55,036 bases of DNA, from NCBI GenBank assembly GCA_910577355.1, contig CAJTMY010000016.1, positions 1 through 55,036 on the forward strand, read 5' to 3'. Shown piece after piece: positions 10,679-18,805 of this stretch (position 1 is its first letter; the number at the start of each line of letters is the position of its first letter). The notes beneath the pieces are model-generated. The model was not told the origin of the DNA and made no database searches. It was given only the letters and a program-made list of their open reading frames with translations. The translations under genes were made by a program, and so were the position numbers. The DNA comes from an uncultured Muribaculaceae bacterium (lineage in GTDB: Bacteria > Bacteroidota > Bacteroidia > Bacteroidales > Muribaculaceae).

Positions 10679-12040
10679 TTATCGGAGTGTGTTTACCATA
10701 TTCTTGAACTGTGTGCCGCGGTCTTCGTAGCTTTTGAATAGGTCGAAGCTCGCACAGCAGGGCGACAGCAGCACAGTATCACCCTCGTCCGCAAGCGAGC
10801 GGCAGGCATCGACGGCTTCGTCGAGCGAATGCGTGTCTACCACGGGGCATTGCGTATTGGCGCTGAAGTAGTCGACGATCTTGGCGTTGTCCTTGCCCAT
10901 GGCTACGATGGCTTTTACTTTTTCGCGTACGAGCGGCAGTATCTCCGAGTAGTCGTTGCCTTTGTCCTTGCCGCCGAGAATGAGCACGGTGGGGCGTTTC
11001 ATGGCTTCGAGGGCATACCAGCAGGAGTTTACGTTGGTGGCCTTGGAGTCGTTTATCCATTCCACGCTGTCGAGTGTGCGCACGAATTCGAGGCGGTGCT
11101 CCACGCCGGCAAAGTCGCCGAGTGCCGAGCGGATATCCTCGCGCTTGATGTGCAGCAGGCAGGCGCTGATGCCGGCAGCCATAGAGTTGTATATATTGTG
11201 GAGGCCGTGGAGGGCCAGATCGGCGCGGGGCATCGAAAAATCCTCGACCGGGGTGTTGATTATGAAGTTGTCCTCGGCGTCGATATATGCAGCGGTGTCC
11301 TCCTCCTTGTGCTCGGTGAAGGGATACATCCGCGCTTCGGTGGTGATCTGTCGCAGCTGGGCGGTCACCACGGGGTCGTCGTGCCAGTATATGAAGGCGT
11401 CTTCGGGCGTGAGGTTCTGCAGGATACGGAATTTTGCGTTAACATAGTTCTGCATCTTGTAGTCGTACCGGTCGAGGTGATCGGGGGTGATGTTGAGCAG
11501 CACGGCGATATTGGCCTTGAATGAGTACATGTTGTCGAGCTGGAACGAGCTCAGCTCTATCACATATATCGGGTGCGGCTCGCGAGCCACCTGAAGCGCC
11601 AGGCTGCGGCCTATGTTGCCGGCCAGTCCGGCATCGATGCCCGCGCGGCGCAGTATGTGGTATATGAGCGATGTGGTGGTGGTCTTGCCGTTGCTGCCTG
11701 TGATGCACACCATCTTGGCGTCGGTGTACCGACCTGCAAATTCTATCTCGCTGATTATCGGGATATTTTTCTCTTTTATCGCTTTGATCACCGGCGCCGA
11801 GTCGGGTATGCCGGGGCTTTTCACCACTTCGTCGGCGGCGAGTATGCGTGGCATGTCGTGCGAGCCTTGTTCGTATGGAATACCTTCCTTGTCGAGAGTG
11901 GCGGCGTAGCGTGGGGCGATGCTGCCCGAATCGGACAGAAATACATCCATGCCTTTGTCTTTTGCGAGGATGGCGGCTCCCACGCCGCTCTCGCCTCCGC
12001 CGAGTACTATGAGGCGGCGTTTTATATCATTGTCGTTCAT
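10679..12040 (-). CDS. murD: UDP-N-acetylmuramoyl-L-alanine--D-glutamate ligase
   Basis: 453-residue Mur ligase adding D-glutamate to UDP-MurNAc-L-Ala. P-loop GSNGKTTT at residues 115-122, the N-terminal substrate domain with VLGGGESGVG, NITPDHLDRY in the centre and EWINDSKATNVNS in the C-terminal domain identify MurD. The ending DRGTQFKNMVNTL is also typical. It follows mraY after only 3 nt and precedes ftsW by 9 nt. Confidence 0.97.
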   Translation of the reverse strand: MNDNDIKRRLIVLGGGESGVGAAILAKDKGMDVFLSDSGSIAPRYAATLDKEGIPYEQGSHDMPRILAADEVVKSPGIPDSAPVIKAIKEKNIPIISEIEFAGRYTDAKMVCITGSNGKTTTTSLIYHILRRAGIDAGLAGNIGRSLALQVAREPHPIYVIELSSFQLDNMYSFKANIAVLLNITPDHLDRYDYKMQNYVNAKFRILQNLTPEDAFIYWHDDPVVTAQLRQITTEARMYPFTEHKEEDTAAYIDAEDNFIINTPVEDFSMPRADLALHGLHNIYNSMAAGISACLLHIKREDIRSALGDFAGVEHRLEFVRTLDSVEWINDSKATNVNSCWYALEAMKRPTVLILGGKDKGNDYSEILPLVREKVKAIVAMGKDNAKIVDYFSANTQCPVVDTHSLDEAVDACRSLADEGDTVLLSPCCASFDLFKSYEDRGTQFKNMVNTLR

Positions 12041-12043
12041 CGT

Positions 12044-13297
12044 TTAACGGATTTTCAGTGTAACGAAAGTCACCACGGCGAGGATAAGGCCTATGATCCA
12101 GAAGCGAGTGGTGATCTTGGCCTCGGGTATAGCCTGCAGCGGGCGCTGTATCAGGGCGTCGATGCCGGCGTTGCCGGGTTTCTGGAAGTGGTGGTGCAGC
12201 GGCGCCATCTTGAATATGCGGCGGCCTCCGGTTTTCTTGAAGTACATCACCTGCAGGGCTACCGACAGGTCTTCGATATAGAACAGTGCGCAGAGGATGG
12301 GCAGCAGCAGCTCTTTGTGGATAAGGATGGCGAATACGGCGATAATGCCGCCGAGGGTGAGCGAGCCCGTGTCGCCCATGAATACCTGTGCCGGATAGGC
12401 GTTGTACCACAGGAAGCCCACCAGAGCGCCCACGAAGGCGGCCATGTACACCACCAGCTCGGCGCTGTCGGGCACATACATTATATTAAGGTATGCCGAG
12501 TATATGATGTTGCCGCCCAGATATGCCATGATGGCGAGTGCCGAGCCCGCGATGGCCGACAGGCCGGCTGTCATGCCGTCGAGGCCGTCGTTGAGGTTGG
12601 CGCCGTTGGATGTGGCGGTGACGAGGAATACCACGATGATGAAGAAAACCGCCCATCCGCCTATCTCGCCGGCGTTGTCGCCCATCCACGAGGTCACCCA
12701 GGAGTAGTTGAAGTTGTTGTTTTTCACGAACGGCAGGGTTGTCTCGGGGCTTTTGGTCACTTCGGTGTCGTATATCACATGTTCGACAGACCCGGTGGTC
12801 TCGTCGATCACCTCGCGGTTCTGCACGGTCACCATGTCGGGGTTGAAGTACATGGTGCCGGCGAGAATAAGGGCTATGCCCACCTGGCCGATAATCTTGT
12901 ATATGCCGCGGATACCGTCCTTGTTGTGTTTCTGTATCTTCTTGTAGTCGTCGAGAAATCCCAGGGTGCCGAGCCATACCGTAGCCACGAGCATCAGTAT
13001 CATATATGAGTTGGTGAGCTTGCCCACAAGCAGGCAAGGCACCAGTATCGACAGTATTATGATTATGCCGCCCATGGTGGGAGTGCCGGTTTTTTTGGTC
13101 TGCCCTTCCAGATCGAGGTTGCGCACTATCTCGCCCACCTGCATGAGTTGCAGGCGCTCGATGATGCGCTTGCCCACGAATATGGCCATGAGCAGGGCTA
13201 TGACAAATGCCGCGCCCGAGCGGAAGGTGATGTAGGTCATGAGCCGGGCGCCAGGAAAATCGATTTGCTGTAAGTAGGTGAACAGGTGGTAAAGCAT
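12044..13297 (-). CDS. mraY: Phospho-N-acetylmuramoyl-pentapeptide-transferase
   Basis: 417-residue integral membrane enzyme that moves phospho-MurNAc-pentapeptide to undecaprenyl phosphate, giving lipid I. About ten membrane segments; motifs GTPTMGGI, GFLDDYKKIQ, NLNDGLDGMTAG, FMGDTGSL and APLHHHFQK carry the catalytic aspartates and the HHH magnesium site. The open frame runs upstream to 13657, but that part only shadows murE in another frame; the ATG at 13297 (MLYHLFTYLQ) lies 17 nt after the murE stop and gives the normal Bacteroidetes length. A loop of about 50 residues (about 150-200) before the fifth helix is also usual in this phylum. Confidence 0.96.
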   Translation of the reverse strand: MLYHLFTYLQQIDFPGARLMTYITFRSGAAFVIALLMAIFVGKRIIERLQLMQVGEIVRNLDLEGQTKKTGTPTMGGIIIILSILVPCLLVGKLTNSYMILMLVATVWLGTLGFLDDYKKIQKHNKDGIRGIYKIIGQVGIALILAGTMYFNPDMVTVQNREVIDETTGSVEHVIYDTEVTKSPETTLPFVKNNNFNYSWVTSWMGDNAGEIGGWAVFFIIVVFLVTATSNGANLNDGLDGMTAGLSAIAGSALAIMAYLGGNIIYSAYLNIMYVPDSAELVVYMAAFVGALVGFLWYNAYPAQVFMGDTGSLTLGGIIAVFAILIHKELLLPILCALFYIEDLSVALQVMYFKKTGGRRIFKMAPLHHHFQKPGNAGIDALIQRPLQAIPEAKITTRFWIIGLILAVVTFVTLKIR

Positions 13298-13314
13298 TGC
13301 GGTGTGTGTTTGTG

Positions 13315-14781
13315 TCAGATACGGAATCCGAGAGCCTGCAGCTGCTCGCGGTCGTCGAAGTGGATGGTCTTGTCGCCGATTATCTGGTATGTCTCGTGGC
13401 CTTTGCCGGCTACAAGGATCACGTCGCCGCCCTTGGCGAATTCTGCCGCGAGGCGTATGGCCTCGGCGCGGTCGGCGACGCTGAATGTGCGGCGGCGTGC
13501 CTCGTCGTCGAGTCCGGCGAGCATCTCGTCGATGATGGTGCGGGGATCCTCGCTGCGGGGGTTGTCGGCGGTGAGAATCACGCGGTCGCTGCGGCGTGCG
13601 GCTTCGGCGGCCATGATAGGGCGCTTGCCGCGGTCGCGGTCGCCGCCGCAGCCGCACACGGTGATTATCTGCTGCCCCGGGCGGCGTATCTCGGCTACTG
13701 TATCGAGCACGTTTACGAGGGCGTCGGGCGTGTGGGCGTAGTCGACGATGCCAACGGCACCGTCGGGGCGGCGCATTGTCTGGAAGCGGCCGGCCACGGG
13801 CACCAGTCGGCTCAGTGCCGTGAGGGCTTCGGTCTCGGGCATGCCGAGCAGGCGCGATGCGGCATATACGGCGGTAAGGTTGGCTGCGTTGAAGCGGCCG
13901 CTGAACAGCAGTTCCACCTCGCGGCCGTCGAGGGCGAGGGTCATGCCGTCGAGTCGGTCTTCTACAAGCCGGCCGCGAAAGTCGGCTGCCGAGCGCAGCG
14001 AGTATGTGTATCGCCTGGCGCGTGTGTTCTGGAGCATCACCTCGCCGTTGCGGTCGTCAAGGTCGGTGAGGGCGAATGCCTCGGGCTTAAGACCGTCGAA
14101 GAAACTTTTCTTGGCCGCCAGATAGTTGGCGAATGTGCCGTGGTAGTCGAGGTGGTCGCGGGTGAGGTTGGTGAATATGGCGCCGTCGAAGTCGAGCCCG
14201 GCTATGCGGTGCTGTGCGGCGGCATGGCTGCTCACTTCCATGGCTGCGAAAGTGCAGCCGGCTTCGACCATGCGGGCGAGCAGGCCGTTGAGCTCGAGCG
14301 GGTCGGGCGTGGTGTGTGTGGCGGGCACGTCGGCGGTGTCGATCTTGTTGACCACGGTCGACAGCAGTCCGGCGCGGTGTCCGGCCAGACGGGCCATCTC
14401 GTACAGCAGTGTCGCGATGGTGGTCTTGCCGTTGGTGCCGGTCACGCCCACGAGTGTGAGGTGTCGCGAGGGGTGGCCGTGCCATGCCGATGCCATGTGC
14501 CCGAGTGCGTCGGCCGAGTCGGCCACGCGTATCCATGATATGCCGGCGGGGGCATCGGCGGGTATCTCCTCGCACACTATGGCGGCGGCGCCGGCGGCTA
14601 TGGCGGAGGGTATGAAGCGGTGGCCGTCGGTATGGACGCCGCGCACGGCCACAAACATGCCGCCGGGCGCCACGGCGCGCGAGTCGGCGGTGATGCCGGA
14701 GAGATGGCCGGTTGCCGGGCCTTTCATCTCGATCGGGGTTATGGCTCCGAGGAGGGTCTCGATGGTATGATTGTCGTTCAT
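13315..14781 (-). CDS. murE: UDP-MurNAc-L-Ala-D-Glu--2,6-diaminopimelate ligase
   Basis: 488-residue Mur ligase adding the third residue of the stem peptide. P-loop GTNGKTT is at residues 115-121; TNLTRDHLDYHGT and AAKKSF hold the magnesium and carbamylated-lysine sites. The specificity motif is DNPR (residues 406-409), which in MurE enzymes marks meso-diaminopimelate rather than lysine as substrate, so this organism should have DAP-type peptidoglycan. It starts 2 nt after the transpeptidase stop. Confidence 0.97.
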   Translation of the reverse strand: MNDNHTIETLLGAITPIEMKGPATGHLSGITADSRAVAPGGMFVAVRGVHTDGHRFIPSAIAAGAAAIVCEEIPADAPAGISWIRVADSADALGHMASAWHGHPSRHLTLVGVTGTNGKTTIATLLYEMARLAGHRAGLLSTVVNKIDTADVPATHTTPDPLELNGLLARMVEAGCTFAAMEVSSHAAAQHRIAGLDFDGAIFTNLTRDHLDYHGTFANYLAAKKSFFDGLKPEAFALTDLDDRNGEVMLQNTRARRYTYSLRSAADFRGRLVEDRLDGMTLALDGREVELLFSGRFNAANLTAVYAASRLLGMPETEALTALSRLVPVAGRFQTMRRPDGAVGIVDYAHTPDALVNVLDTVAEIRRPGQQIITVCGCGGDRDRGKRPIMAAEAARRSDRVILTADNPRSEDPRTIIDEMLAGLDDEARRRTFSVADRAEAIRLAAEFAKGGDVILVAGKGHETYQIIGDKTIHFDDREQLQALGFRI

Positions 14782-14783
14782 CG

Positions 14784-16973
14784 TTAGTTCTGGCTTAATG
14801 TAGCATATACTTTTGTGCCGGGAGCTACGGGGGTGCCGGCGGCCGGGCTGATTGCGGTGACATATCCAGTGCCGGAGAAGTGCACGGTGAGTCCGGCCTC
14901 CTCAAGCATCACGAGCGCCTCGCGTATACCGAGGCCGGTGACGTCGGGCACCGTCGACGGCTTGTTCGCGTCCTTGGATCCGGTGCGGATCACCGACACG
15001 CGCGGCAGCTGCAGGTCGTCGTGCAGGGTTTTGGCCCGCCCCGGCTTGTGGGTGCCGTATATGGTGGCCGATGTGGATGCCACGGGGTTCTCTGCGTAGT
15101 CGGATGTGTTGCCGAGCATGCCGCGCGAGTACATTTTCATAGCCACGTTCTTAAGTACGGTGCCGCTCGTGTAGGCCGGTCCGTATGGGCCTTGCGGGTC
15201 GCTTATCACCACTATGCAGGTGTATTTGGGCTTGTCGTAGGGGAAGAAGCCGCAGAATGCCACGCGGTTGTGCTTGCCCTCGCGGTATCCGCCCTTGAAG
15301 GGTATGGATGTGAGGATGAGTTTGCCGTCTTTGTCGCGGGGACGCTCGAGGGCAATGCCGGCGGTGCCGGTCTTGCCGGCTATCTCCACTATGTCGTTGC
15401 GCAGGGGCTTGGCGGTACCGCCCTCGCCCCACACCACGTCGTGCATCATCTGCCGCAGTATGGCGGCATTGCGGCGCGAGCATATGCTGTCGCGCACGTA
15501 GCTCACGTCGATGGTGGAGTCGCGGCCGTCGGGCAGGCGTACGGCGCTCACCAGGCGTGGCCGCACGAATTTGCCATCGTTGGCTATGGCGTTGTACACT
15601 GCGCAGGTATACAGCGGCGGCACCTGTGTGGCGTATCCGAATATCATGCGCGATAGCGACACGCGGCCGCCGGCCTTGGGGTCGAGGGTGGGGTAGTATG
15701 GCGGTCGCTCGCGGGCCATGCCGGTGTTGAAGCGGTCGAAGAATCCCAGTTCGCGCAGTCGCTCGCGCAGTCCGTTGAGGTTGCCGTCGTAGTGGGGGGC
15801 GATGAGCTTGGTCATGCCGATGTTGGACGAGTATTCCATAAACCGGCTCACGGGCAGGTAGGCCGGCGAGTGGGTGTCGCGTATGGGCTTGCCGCCGGCG
15901 TAGGCATACGAGTGGCCTATGGGATACACCTGGTTGAGGTTCACGTAGCCGTCCTCAAGAGCCGTGAGCATCGATATCACTTTTATCACCGAGCCGGGTT
16001 CGTAGGCCTGCACTATGTGGTTCATGGCCTCGATGTAGCGGCCGGGGTGCACGGTGTCGCGGTCGAGGTTGGATATGGCCTTGATGTCGCCGGTGGCCAC
16101 TTCCATTATCATGGCGCTGCCCCATTCGCCCTTGCAGGCGAGCAGCATCTCGCCCAGCTCGTGTTCGAGCAGATCCTGTATGGTTACGTCGATGGTGGTG
16201 CGTATGGTGGTGCCGTTGCGCGGGGGCTTCTCGGTCCAGTACGAGGTGCCGCGGGTGAACATCACCTTCTTGGCCACGCCGCTCTCGCCGTAGAGCATGG
16301 TGTCGAGTGCCTGCTCCAGGCCGGATATGCCGCGCACCTCGGGATTGGTCTTTGTCTCGCCCACGCGGCCTATGCTCAGGCGGGCCATGTCGCCGTAGGG
16401 ATAGCGGCGCAGCAGCACGCGCTCGGTGGTGAAGCCGGTGCGGTTGGGGTTCGGGTGGCGGCGGAAGTAGGGGAATTTCTTGACGCGCTGCATCTCGTCG
16501 AAGGGGATGTGCTTGAGCAGCAGATAGCTGCGCGAGCGATCTTTCTTGGCTATCTTCATCGGGGCGTGCAGGTGCTTGTACCATTCGTCGCGGTCGCGCT
16601 GCGGATAATAGCGGGCCAGGGTGTCGGCCAGCGAGTCGATGCTCTCGAGATATTTGAGCTCGTTGATGCGCGAGGCGTGGAAGTCGATGCGCACGTTGTA
16701 GTAGTTGAGGTTGGTGGCCAGTATCGATCCGTCGGCGGCCAGTATCTCGCCGCGCAGGGGCTTGATGAGTATGGAGTCGGAGAGGGTGCGGTCGCCCTTG
16801 GCGTTCCACTCGTCGGCGTGTATCACGGTGGTGTTGAGCAGAAACAGCACACATAGCCCCGACACAAACAGTATCACTATGGATATCAGGATGTATCGGC
16901 TGTAGATATGCAGGCGCCGGGTAACGGCTTTTCTGCCCTTGGGCTTTTTCTTGAAGATGCGCGGGAGTTTCAT
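14784..16973 (-). CDS. ftsI: Septal transpeptidase (class B PBP, FtsI) with C-terminal PASTA domain
   Basis: 729-residue penicillin-binding protein. Basic cytosolic tail, one membrane segment (about 25-47), a dimerisation domain, then the transpeptidase domain with the three active-site motifs: S328-x-x-K331 (PGSVIK), S382-S-N384 (YSSNIG) and K534-T-G536 (GKTGTAG). Residues about 670-729 form one PASTA domain starting PSTVPDVTGLGIREAL. It crosslinks septal peptidoglycan with FtsW. Proteobacterial FtsI lacks PASTA, but Bacteroidetes dcw-encoded PBPs usually have it. It follows the FtsL-like gene after 22 nt. Confidence 0.95.
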   Translation of the reverse strand: MKLPRIFKKKPKGRKAVTRRLHIYSRYILISIVILFVSGLCVLFLLNTTVIHADEWNAKGDRTLSDSILIKPLRGEILAADGSILATNLNYYNVRIDFHASRINELKYLESIDSLADTLARYYPQRDRDEWYKHLHAPMKIAKKDRSRSYLLLKHIPFDEMQRVKKFPYFRRHPNPNRTGFTTERVLLRRYPYGDMARLSIGRVGETKTNPEVRGISGLEQALDTMLYGESGVAKKVMFTRGTSYWTEKPPRNGTTIRTTIDVTIQDLLEHELGEMLLACKGEWGSAMIMEVATGDIKAISNLDRDTVHPGRYIEAMNHIVQAYEPGSVIKVISMLTALEDGYVNLNQVYPIGHSYAYAGGKPIRDTHSPAYLPVSRFMEYSSNIGMTKLIAPHYDGNLNGLRERLRELGFFDRFNTGMARERPPYYPTLDPKAGGRVSLSRMIFGYATQVPPLYTCAVYNAIANDGKFVRPRLVSAVRLPDGRDSTIDVSYVRDSICSRRNAAILRQMMHDVVWGEGGTAKPLRNDIVEIAGKTGTAGIALERPRDKDGKLILTSIPFKGGYREGKHNRVAFCGFFPYDKPKYTCIVVISDPQGPYGPAYTSGTVLKNVAMKMYSRGMLGNTSDYAENPVASTSATIYGTHKPGRAKTLHDDLQLPRVSVIRTGSKDANKPSTVPDVTGLGIREALVMLEEAGLTVHFSGTGYVTAISPAAGTPVAPGTKVYATLSQN

Positions 16974-16995
16974 ATGGACGGCAAGGATGAGAGAA

Positions 16996-17325
16996 TCAGT
17001 CGTTGAGGGAGATGGTATATGGAGGACGTTCCTGTATGTTGAGGCCGAGGTGCATGGTGTCGACCATCTGCTGCATCGACGACTCGCATGTGGCCGACAT
17101 GTATGCCGAGCGTTCGCGCTGGGTCTCGGCGCGGGTTATCTCGAGGCGTGTGCGCAGATGTGCCACGGTTTCCATGGCCGTGGTGCAGTCGAACCGCACC
17201 GATATGTAGCCCATGGCGAAGAATATGCCGATGACGAATACCGGCAGGTTTCGGATAAAGAATCTGGCCGACACGCCTTCCACCATGTCGGAGGCTTTCA
17301 TGCTTTTGAGATTTATCTTTTTCAT
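16996..17325 (-). CDS. FtsL-like bitopic division protein
   Basis: 109-residue single-pass membrane protein: cytosolic tail of about 27 residues, membrane segment about 28-45 (LPVFVIGIFFAMGYISV), then a periplasmic stretch with heptad-like spacing (ETVAHLRTRLEITRAET). This is the layout of FtsL, which forms a coiled coil with FtsB and bridges FtsQ to FtsWI. Sequence identity to known FtsL cannot be judged by eye; the assignment rests on topology, size and position between rsmH and ftsI, where Bacteroidetes encode their FtsL-like protein. Confidence 0.8.
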   Translation of the reverse strand: MKKINLKSMKASDMVEGVSARFFIRNLPVFVIGIFFAMGYISVRFDCTTAMETVAHLRTRLEITRAETQRERSAYMSATCESSMQQMVDTMHLGLNIQERPPYTISLND

Positions 17326-17344
17326 AGCGGGGAGAGTTGTGCGT

Positions 17345-18268
17345 CTACTTGATTGTCGGTTGCTGCCGTATGGCTATGCGCAGTTTGGCGCTGCGGCTGC
17401 GGGGATTGGCCTCGATCTCGGCGGCATCGGGCACCACGGGTTTTGATGAGAGCAGCTTGAACGGGGTGTCGCTGCGGCCGTAGATGTCGGTCTCTATGCG
17501 CCCCTCGAAGTTGCCGGCGCGCATGAAATTTTTCACCAGCCGGTCCTCGAGCGAATGATAGGTTATGACGGCGAGGCGTCCGCCGGGGCGCAACGCCCCG
17601 GCTGTCTGATGCAGGAAGCTGCGCAGGGCGTCGAGCTCGCCGTTCACCTCGATGCGCAGGGCCTGGAACACGCATGCCAGGTCTTTTTTCTCGCGGCGCG
17701 GGTCGATCAGTGGCGATATGGCGGCGAGGAGTTCGTTGACCGTGGATATGGGCGCCTTGGCGCGGGCCTTGACTATGACGCGGGCCATGGGGCGTGCCTT
17801 GGATACCTCGCCGTATAGGTGAAGGATGTCGGCAAGTCGCTCCTCGCTGTATTCGTTCACCACCTCGCAGGCCGACAGGCCGGCGTGGCGGTTCATGCGC
17901 ATGTCGAGCCGGGCATCGCTGCGAAACGAGAACCCGCGCTCCGCATCGTCGAAGTGGTGGAACGATACGCCCAGGTCGGCCAATATGCCGTCGACTTCGG
18001 GAGCGTCGTAAAACCGCAGAAAATTGCGTAGAAACCGGAAGTTGCCGTATATCATCGTAAATCGGGGATCGTCGGGGGCTCCGGCAAGGGCGTCCTCGTC
18101 CTGATCGAACGACAGCAGCCGCCCGTCCGGGCCGAGCAGCCCGAGGATGGCGCGCGAATGGCCGCCGCCGCCGAATGTGGCGTCGACATACGTGCCGCCG
18201 GGCTTTATATCGAGTGCGGCGAGGGTCTGCGGCAACAAGGCCGGGATATGATAAACTTCCTGAATCAT
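17345..18268 (-). CDS. rsmH: 16S rRNA (cytosine(1402)-N(4))-methyltransferase
   Basis: 307-residue SAM-dependent methyltransferase (MraW) that methylates C1402 in the ribosomal P site. The SAM loop is DATFGGGGHSRAIL (about residues 29-42); DLGVSFHHFDDAERGFSF and ITYHSLEDRLVKNFM are family signatures. Length is standard. It is the first gene of the dcw cluster here; in most dcw clusters mraZ precedes it, but upstream of this start there is only repeat-rich intergenic DNA and a divergent lipoprotein gene. Confidence 0.97.
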   Translation of the reverse strand: MIQEVYHIPALLPQTLAALDIKPGGTYVDATFGGGGHSRAILGLLGPDGRLLSFDQDEDALAGAPDDPRFTMIYGNFRFLRNFLRFYDAPEVDGILADLGVSFHHFDDAERGFSFRSDARLDMRMNRHAGLSACEVVNEYSEERLADILHLYGEVSKARPMARVIVKARAKAPISTVNELLAAISPLIDPRREKKDLACVFQALRIEVNGELDALRSFLHQTAGALRPGGRLAVITYHSLEDRLVKNFMRAGNFEGRIETDIYGRSDTPFKLLSSKPVVPDAAEIEANPRSRSAKLRIAIRQQPTIK

Positions 18269-18313
18269 AATGTGTTGATGCCTGCGGGTACACAGCAGCC
18301 CCGAAAGCGGACG

Positions 18314-18345
18314 TAAAATTACTTAAAAACACAGCGGTTTACAAA
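18314..18345 (-). promoter_or_regulatory. Probable promoter of the dcw cluster
   Basis: On the minus strand a TTTG (18342-18345) is separated by 20 nt from TAATTTTA (18314-18321), close to the Bacteroidetes housekeeping pattern TTG / TAnnTTTG with one mismatch at the last base. The predicted transcript would begin about 40 nt before the rsmH start codon. Confidence 0.5.
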
Positions 18346-18445
18346 TGAAAATTGTAAAAAGTTGTGAGAAATAGCCAAAAAGTTATTGACATTGTGTGGA
18401 GCGGCGTTCGCCCCGCCAAAAATTTGCAAATGCAAATATCCTGCC

Positions 18446-18646
18446 CACACGGATTCCCACGGATTTTTTTCTGGCGTCTGCGCTGATGCTCCCGCAGTCG
18501 GCGGCAGGCGGGCTTCGCACGCCCCATCCGTGACGCACCCGCGTCAAAGCCAATAAAAAATCTGAGGGAATCCGTGTAATCCGTGTGTACATCAGCCGAC
18601 GGAAAATAAAAAAAATCTGTGGAAATCTGCGGAATCTGTGTGGGGT
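18446..18646. repeat. Interspersed palindromic repeat, copy 1
   Basis: The 537-nt space between rsmH and the divergent lipoprotein gene holds no gene. It contains a block CACACGGATTCCCACGGATT (18446-18465), a GC-rich centre (about 18495-18540, related to GGCGGGCTTCGCACGCC), the inverse block GAATCCGTGTAATCCGTGTG (18568-18587), and another, AATCTGTGGAAATCTGCGG with GTGTGGGGT, ending at 18646. The same blocks recur around 22.4-22.9, 24.3, 46.2, 47.0 and 53.2-53.9 kb. The last block ends 25 nt upstream of the next promoter. Confidence 0.75.
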
Positions 18647-18670
18647 ATAATGTGAAAAATCGAAAAACTC

Positions 18671-18701
18671 TTGCAAATGTGTAAAATAAGCATTAATTTT
18701 G
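18671..18701 (+). promoter_or_regulatory. Promoter of the large surface lipoprotein gene
   Basis: TTG (18671-18673), 20-nt spacer and TAATTTTG (18694-18701) match the Bacteroidetes promoter consensus exactly. Transcription would start near 18708, leaving a leader of about 100 nt. Confidence 0.7.
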
Positions 18702-18805
18702 CCATTCCTGTTTGGGGCTTCCTTCCGAGCGCTTTATGGGTCGCCGCCGGTTGCGGTGATAAATAGACATGTCATTATCAATCAGGTATCGCGCAACGTT
18801 GTATC

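Noticed and set aside
13298..13657. 120-codon N-terminal extension of mraY
   Set aside because: The extension is the murE sequence read in another frame, very Arg/His/Pro-rich; MraY starts naturally at 13297.
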